Shown here: positions 61,218 through 64,000 of the stretch, piece after piece
Layout of the letters: each line of letters opens with the position of its first letter
Position numbering within the stretch: position 1 is the first letter of the stretch
Source: JAVVTQ01 sp036653595
Lineage (GTDB): Bacteria > Bacillota > Clostridia > Oscillospirales > Ruminococcaceae
NCBI GenBank assembly: GCA_036653595.1
Contig: JAVVTQ010000006.1
Location: 1 to 64,000, forward strand
Direction: 5' to 3'
Length of the DNA: 64,000 bases
Made by a program: the position numbers and the translations under genes
Notes under the pieces: generated by a model
Database searches by the model: none
What the model was told of the DNA's origin: nothing
Seen by the model: only the letters and a program-made list of their open reading frames with translations

Positions 61218-62723
61218 ATGGAAAATGATGTCAATTCACCGGTTGTAGAAATTAATGAGAGCGAGCTTATTGCAATCAGAAAAGATAAGCTGGCAAAGCT
61301 AAAAGAGCGCGGAGCCGATCCATATAAAAAAACGAGGTATCCCGTCGATGCACACTCGGGCCAAATTGCGGCTTCGTTTTGCGACGAGGCGGAAGAAAAA
61401 AGTGTTGTTTGTGTTGCAGGAAGAATAACAAGCTGGCGTGATATGGGCAAGGCAAACTTTATCGATTTGACTGACGCAGAGGGCAAAATTCAAGTATATG
61501 TGCGCCGCGACGATGTCGGAGAGGACGTCTATGCGGACTTCAAAACATGGGATATCGGGGATATTGTCGGCATAAAGGGCTTTGTGTTTCGCACAAAGCG
61601 CGGAGAAATTTCCATTCATGCACAGGAAATAGAGCTTCTGTCAAAGTCGCTCATACCGTTGCCCGAAAAATTTCATGGGCTAAAAGACGTAGACCTGCGC
61701 TATCGCCGCCGGTATATTGACCTCATTGTTAACCCCGAGGTCAAGGAGACTTTCCTGAAGAGGTCCGCGATAATCAAAGCCATCCGCGCATTCCTGGACT
61801 CGCTGGGATATCTCGAGGTGGAGACACCCGTTCTGCACACCATTGCTGGCGGGGCAGCCGCAAAGCCCTTTAAAACGCATCACAACACGCTGGATATGGA
61901 CATGTATCTGCGAATTGCTTTGGAGCTGCACCTAAAACGGCTTATTGTGGGCGGCTTTGACAAGGTTTATGAGATTGGGCGCGTTTTTCGCAACGAGGGT
62001 ATGTCGACAAGACACAACCCAGAGTTTACGATGCTTGAGATATACGCGGCCTACAGCGATGTCGAGGATATAATGAACCTCACGGAGAACCTTGTCCGCA
62101 GCGTTGCCGTTGCGGTGCTGGGTTCGCAGGCAAAAACGACGCTCGACGGCGTGGAATATGATTTGGCAAAGCCTTTTGCACGCATTTCGATGAAAGAAGC
62201 AGTTTTGCGGGAATGCGATGTTGACTTTGACAAAATAGATTCGCTGGAGCAGGCGAGAGCTGCGGCAAAAGACCACGGTGTGGTGTTTGAGCAAAGGCAT
62301 CTCAAGGGCGATATCCTGAACCTGTTTTTTGAAAAATTCTGTGAGGATAAGCTCATTCAGCCAACATTTTTAACGGGACATCCCGTTGACATATCCCCGC
62401 TGGCAAAGCGCGACCCGGCAAACCCCGAGTACACACAGCGCTTTGAGCTGTTTATCGGCGGCCGCGAGTATGGCAACGCCTTTTCTGAGCTAAATGACCC
62501 GATTGATCAACGCGAGCGCTTTGTCCGGCAAGCACAGCTAAAAGCACTCGGCGATGAAGAGGCATGCGATATCGATGAGGACTTTCTCACGGCGCTCGAA
62601 TATGGTATGCCGCCTACAGGCGGACTTGGAATCGGTGTCGACAGGCTTGTTATGCTCTTGACGGGCAGCGAATCAATCCGAGATGTGCTGCTGTTCCCGA
62701 CGATGAAGCCGATAAAGGAATAA
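61218..62723 (+). CDS. lysS: lysine--tRNA ligase, class II
   Basis: The enzyme charges tRNA-Lys. The 501-aa chain has an OB-fold anticodon-binding domain (VCVAGRITSWRDMGKANFIDLTD) and class II motifs: motif 2 GRVFRNEGMSTRHNPEFTMLEIY and motif 3 PTGGLGIGVDRLVMLLTGSESIRDVLLFPTMK. The ATG follows GGAAGTG; a longer in-frame start is not supported. No T-box lies upstream, so control is probably through the greA promoter. Confidence 0.97.
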   Translation: MENDVNSPVVEINESELIAIRKDKLAKLKERGADPYKKTRYPVDAHSGQIAASFCDEAEEKSVVCVAGRITSWRDMGKANFIDLTDAEGKIQVYVRRDDVGEDVYADFKTWDIGDIVGIKGFVFRTKRGEISIHAQEIELLSKSLIPLPEKFHGLKDVDLRYRRRYIDLIVNPEVKETFLKRSAIIKAIRAFLDSLGYLEVETPVLHTIAGGAAAKPFKTHHNTLDMDMYLRIALELHLKRLIVGGFDKVYEIGRVFRNEGMSTRHNPEFTMLEIYAAYSDVEDIMNLTENLVRSVAVAVLGSQAKTTLDGVEYDLAKPFARISMKEAVLRECDVDFDKIDSLEQARAAAKDHGVVFEQRHLKGDILNLFFEKFCEDKLIQPTFLTGHPVDISPLAKRDPANPEYTQRFELFIGGREYGNAFSELNDPIDQRERFVRQAQLKALGDEEACDIDEDFLTALEYGMPPTGGLGIGVDRLVMLLTGSESIRDVLLFPTMKPIKE

Positions 62724-62727
62724 AATT

Positions 62728-63162
62728 ATGAAAATCATGGCCGTTGACTTCGGAGACACCCGAACGGGGCTTGCAATGTGCGACCGCACAGAGTTTCTGG
62801 CGTCTCCTTTGGGTGTAATAACTGAAAAAAGTCTGCCTAAAACAGTTGAAAAAATCGTCTATGCAGCCGCCGAGTACGAGGCGCGGATGATAGTCGTGGG
62901 ACTTCCTCTCAACATGAACGGGACGGAGGGGGAGCGCGCGCAAAGGTGCAGAAAAGTGGCTGATATGCTCAAGAGCATTCTCCCGGACATGCCGGTGGAG
63001 CTTTGGGACGAGCGCGGAACCACGATATCTGCCACGCGCATAATGAACGAGACAGATACGCGCGGGAAGAAGCGCAAGGAAACCCTTGATGCGGCAGCGG
63101 CTGCAATCATTCTTGAAAGCTATCTCGCATACAGAAAAAACCACCCTGTGGAAGAAAAATAA
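62728..63162 (+). CDS. ruvX: RuvX/YqgF Holliday junction resolvase-like nuclease
   Basis: A 144-aa RNase H-fold protein of the YqgF family, required for pre-16S rRNA processing or DNA repair. MAVDFGDTRTGLAMC gives the first catalytic Asp, IVVGLPLNMNGTEGERA and LWDERGTT the next, and DAAAAAIILESYL the last. It begins four bases after lysS and is followed by a terminator. Confidence 0.94.
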   Translation: MKIMAVDFGDTRTGLAMCDRTEFLASPLGVITEKSLPKTVEKIVYAAAEYEARMIVVGLPLNMNGTEGERAQRCRKVADMLKSILPDMPVELWDERGTTISATRIMNETDTRGKKRKETLDAAAAAIILESYLAYRKNHPVEEK

Positions 63163-63180
63163 CGGAGCAAATGCGTTTAT

Positions 63181-63218
63181 AAAAAAAGACGGCCTGATAA
63201 ACTCAGACCGTCTTTTTT
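63181..63218 (+). terminator. bidirectional terminator between ruvX and the ABC permease
   Basis: AGACGGCCTGA and TCAGACCGTCT pair with one mismatch around TAAAC, flanked by an A-run and a T-run, so it can serve both convergent genes. Confidence 0.85.
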
Positions 63219-63256
63219 CTTTTATTGACTTGGGTGCAGCGTGGAAAATGGGAATA

Positions 63257-64000
63257 CTATTCACGCGGAGCAATTTTTGCAAAAAACAGACTCATCAGCT
63301 TTTCCAGCGCGAAGCTCACGAGGACTATAATCAGTGTATAGGCAAAAAGCGCCGGGATGTCGAGAAAAATTTTCGAATTGTATAGTGCCTCACCCAGAGA
63401 AGCGCGCGTGAGGCCGATAACCTCAGCGGCGACGCCTGCTTTCCAGCAAAGTCCCAGCCCTGCGCAGCAGGCGCTTGTAAAAAAAGGATATACCTCAGGG
63501 TAGTATATCGCCCTAAACCTGTCGCCGGCAGTCATTGCGAAAATATCGGCCGCCTCAAATTGCTGCGGCTCGATGCTCTCAATGCCGGTCAGGACATTGG
63601 TATAAACGATTGGAAGAGATACGAGAAAAGATATCAGCAGCGCGAGATTATCCGAGCCTGTTATTATGAGGGCAAGAATGATGAAGGATGCGACAGGAGC
63701 GGCCTTTATCATCGCCATGAAGGGCTGTAAAAGAGCCTTGATGAAGGCGCTCGCAGAGGAGAGCGAAGCCAGAAGCACGCCCAACGCAGCGGAGGCCAAA
63801 AAACCGCCGACTATGCGCAGGCTTGAATTAGACAGCATGATATATAAAGAGCGCTGCCCCAGAATGTCGAGCAAGGAGCAAGCGACAGTGACGGGAGATG
63901 CGAGAAACAGCTCTTCGTCCAGCAAAAATGCGAAAAGCTGCCATATGCACAGCCAAAAAAAAATTGCAAACAACGAGTAAATCAGCTTTTTATGACGCAA
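63257..64000 (-). CDS. ABC transporter permease (SsuC/TauC type), cut or starting at window edge
   Basis: An inner-membrane permease of the nitrate/sulfonate/taurine or hydroxymethylpyrimidine uptake class. Five to six helices are seen; the coupling-helix motif is EAADIFAMTAGDRFRAIYYPEVYPFF and the C-terminal part ends GEALYNSKIFLDIPALFAYTLIIVLVSF. The frame starts with TTG at the last base, close to where family members begin (IYSLFAIFFWLCIWQLFAF), but the real start may lie outside. ATPase and binding-protein genes should be further right. The substrate is not known. Confidence 0.88.
   Translation of the reverse strand: MRHKKLIYSLFAIFFWLCIWQLFAFLLDEELFLASPVTVACSLLDILGQRSLYIMLSNSSLRIVGGFLASAALGVLLASLSSASAFIKALLQPFMAMIKAAPVASFIILALIITGSDNLALLISFLVSLPIVYTNVLTGIESIEPQQFEAADIFAMTAGDRFRAIYYPEVYPFFTSACCAGLGLCWKAGVAAEVIGLTRASLGEALYNSKIFLDIPALFAYTLIIVLVSFALEKLMSLFFAKIAPRE

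Noticed and set aside
1..64000. CRISPR arrays, insertion sequences, prophage genes, toxin-antitoxin pairs and tRNA genes
   Set aside because: No regularly spaced repeats, transposase or integrase motifs, terminal repeats or cloverleaf-like intergenic sequences were seen; gaps are small and mostly explained.

Overview
The window looks like core chromosome of a strictly anaerobic, low-to-mid GC Firmicute, probably a member of the Clostridia (Oscillospiraceae or a relative). The reasons are a class III ribonucleotide reductase (nrdD/nrdG), the aminotransferase (dapL) route to meso-diaminopimelate, an ECF-type vitamin transporter, type III pantothenate kinase, an M-box riboswitch on mgtE, a PspA/zinc-ribbon/SPFH cluster like Bacillus ydjFGHI, and a 6S-like RNA next to tcdA as in Bacillus. 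Genes are densely packed, frequently overlap by 4 to 14 bases, and often start with TTG or GTG behind a strong Shine-Dalgarno sequence. I saw no insertion sequence, prophage, CRISPR array or tRNA. Species assignment is inference.

Layout. 0-2.3 kb: a cut-off DUF2804 protein and a membrane-anchored M20 peptidase. 2.7-9.8 kb: methylglyoxal synthase, then the aspartate-to-threonine pathway as two divergent blocks (thrC-thrB-ACT protein leftward; hom-lysC-asd rightward). 9.9-14 kb (leftward): GtrA protein, a CDF metal exporter, DUF1653, adenosine deaminase and a membrane-anchored parvulin. 14-18.2 kb: a lipid kinase, then a leftward block of zinc-ribbon protein, sirtuin, deoxyinosine glycosylase and tandem acetyltransferase. 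18.4-21.3 kb: pspA membrane-stress operon. 21.5-27.8 kb: PatB/MalY aminotransferase, PNPOx-like flavoprotein, dapF-dapL, an MBL hydrolase and hflX. 28-30.8 kb: nrdDG with a candidate NrdR operator. 31-38.4 kb: Gld-type ABC transporter with DUF4340, two bacterial-PH-domain membrane proteins and an RluA-family pseudouridine synthase. 38.5-44.7 kb: M23 peptidase, murA, walJ-like MBL, rlmH, adenine deaminase.

44.7-49.3 kb holds the least explained DNA: a 490-base gap with an inverted repeat that presents a perfect Shine-Dalgarno sequence on both strands, then a DUF4830 protein, a lipoprotein cyclophilin, a DUF1292 protein, a 6S-like RNA, tcdA and a TSUP transporter made as two half-proteins. 49.3-53.6 kb: M-box riboswitch and mgtE, then leftward dCMP deaminase, coaX, a probable pantothenate ECF S-component and a HAD phosphatase. 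53.8-63.2 kb: cdd, rsmA, a PucR/CdaR-type regulator, ftsE-ftsX-M23 peptidase-S41 protein, greA, lysS, ruvX. The right edge cuts an ABC permease.

The observations I rate highest are: (1) the S41/CtpA-family protein in the ftsEX cluster has Gly in place of the catalytic Ser while keeping the Lys and Gln, so it looks like a pseudoprotease; (2) the bidirectional Shine-Dalgarno hairpin with two divergent micro-ORFs at 44.7-45.0 kb; (3) the 6S-like RNA; (4) the NrdR-box-like site at the nrdDG promoter. I did not find a clear-cut new defence or mobile system.
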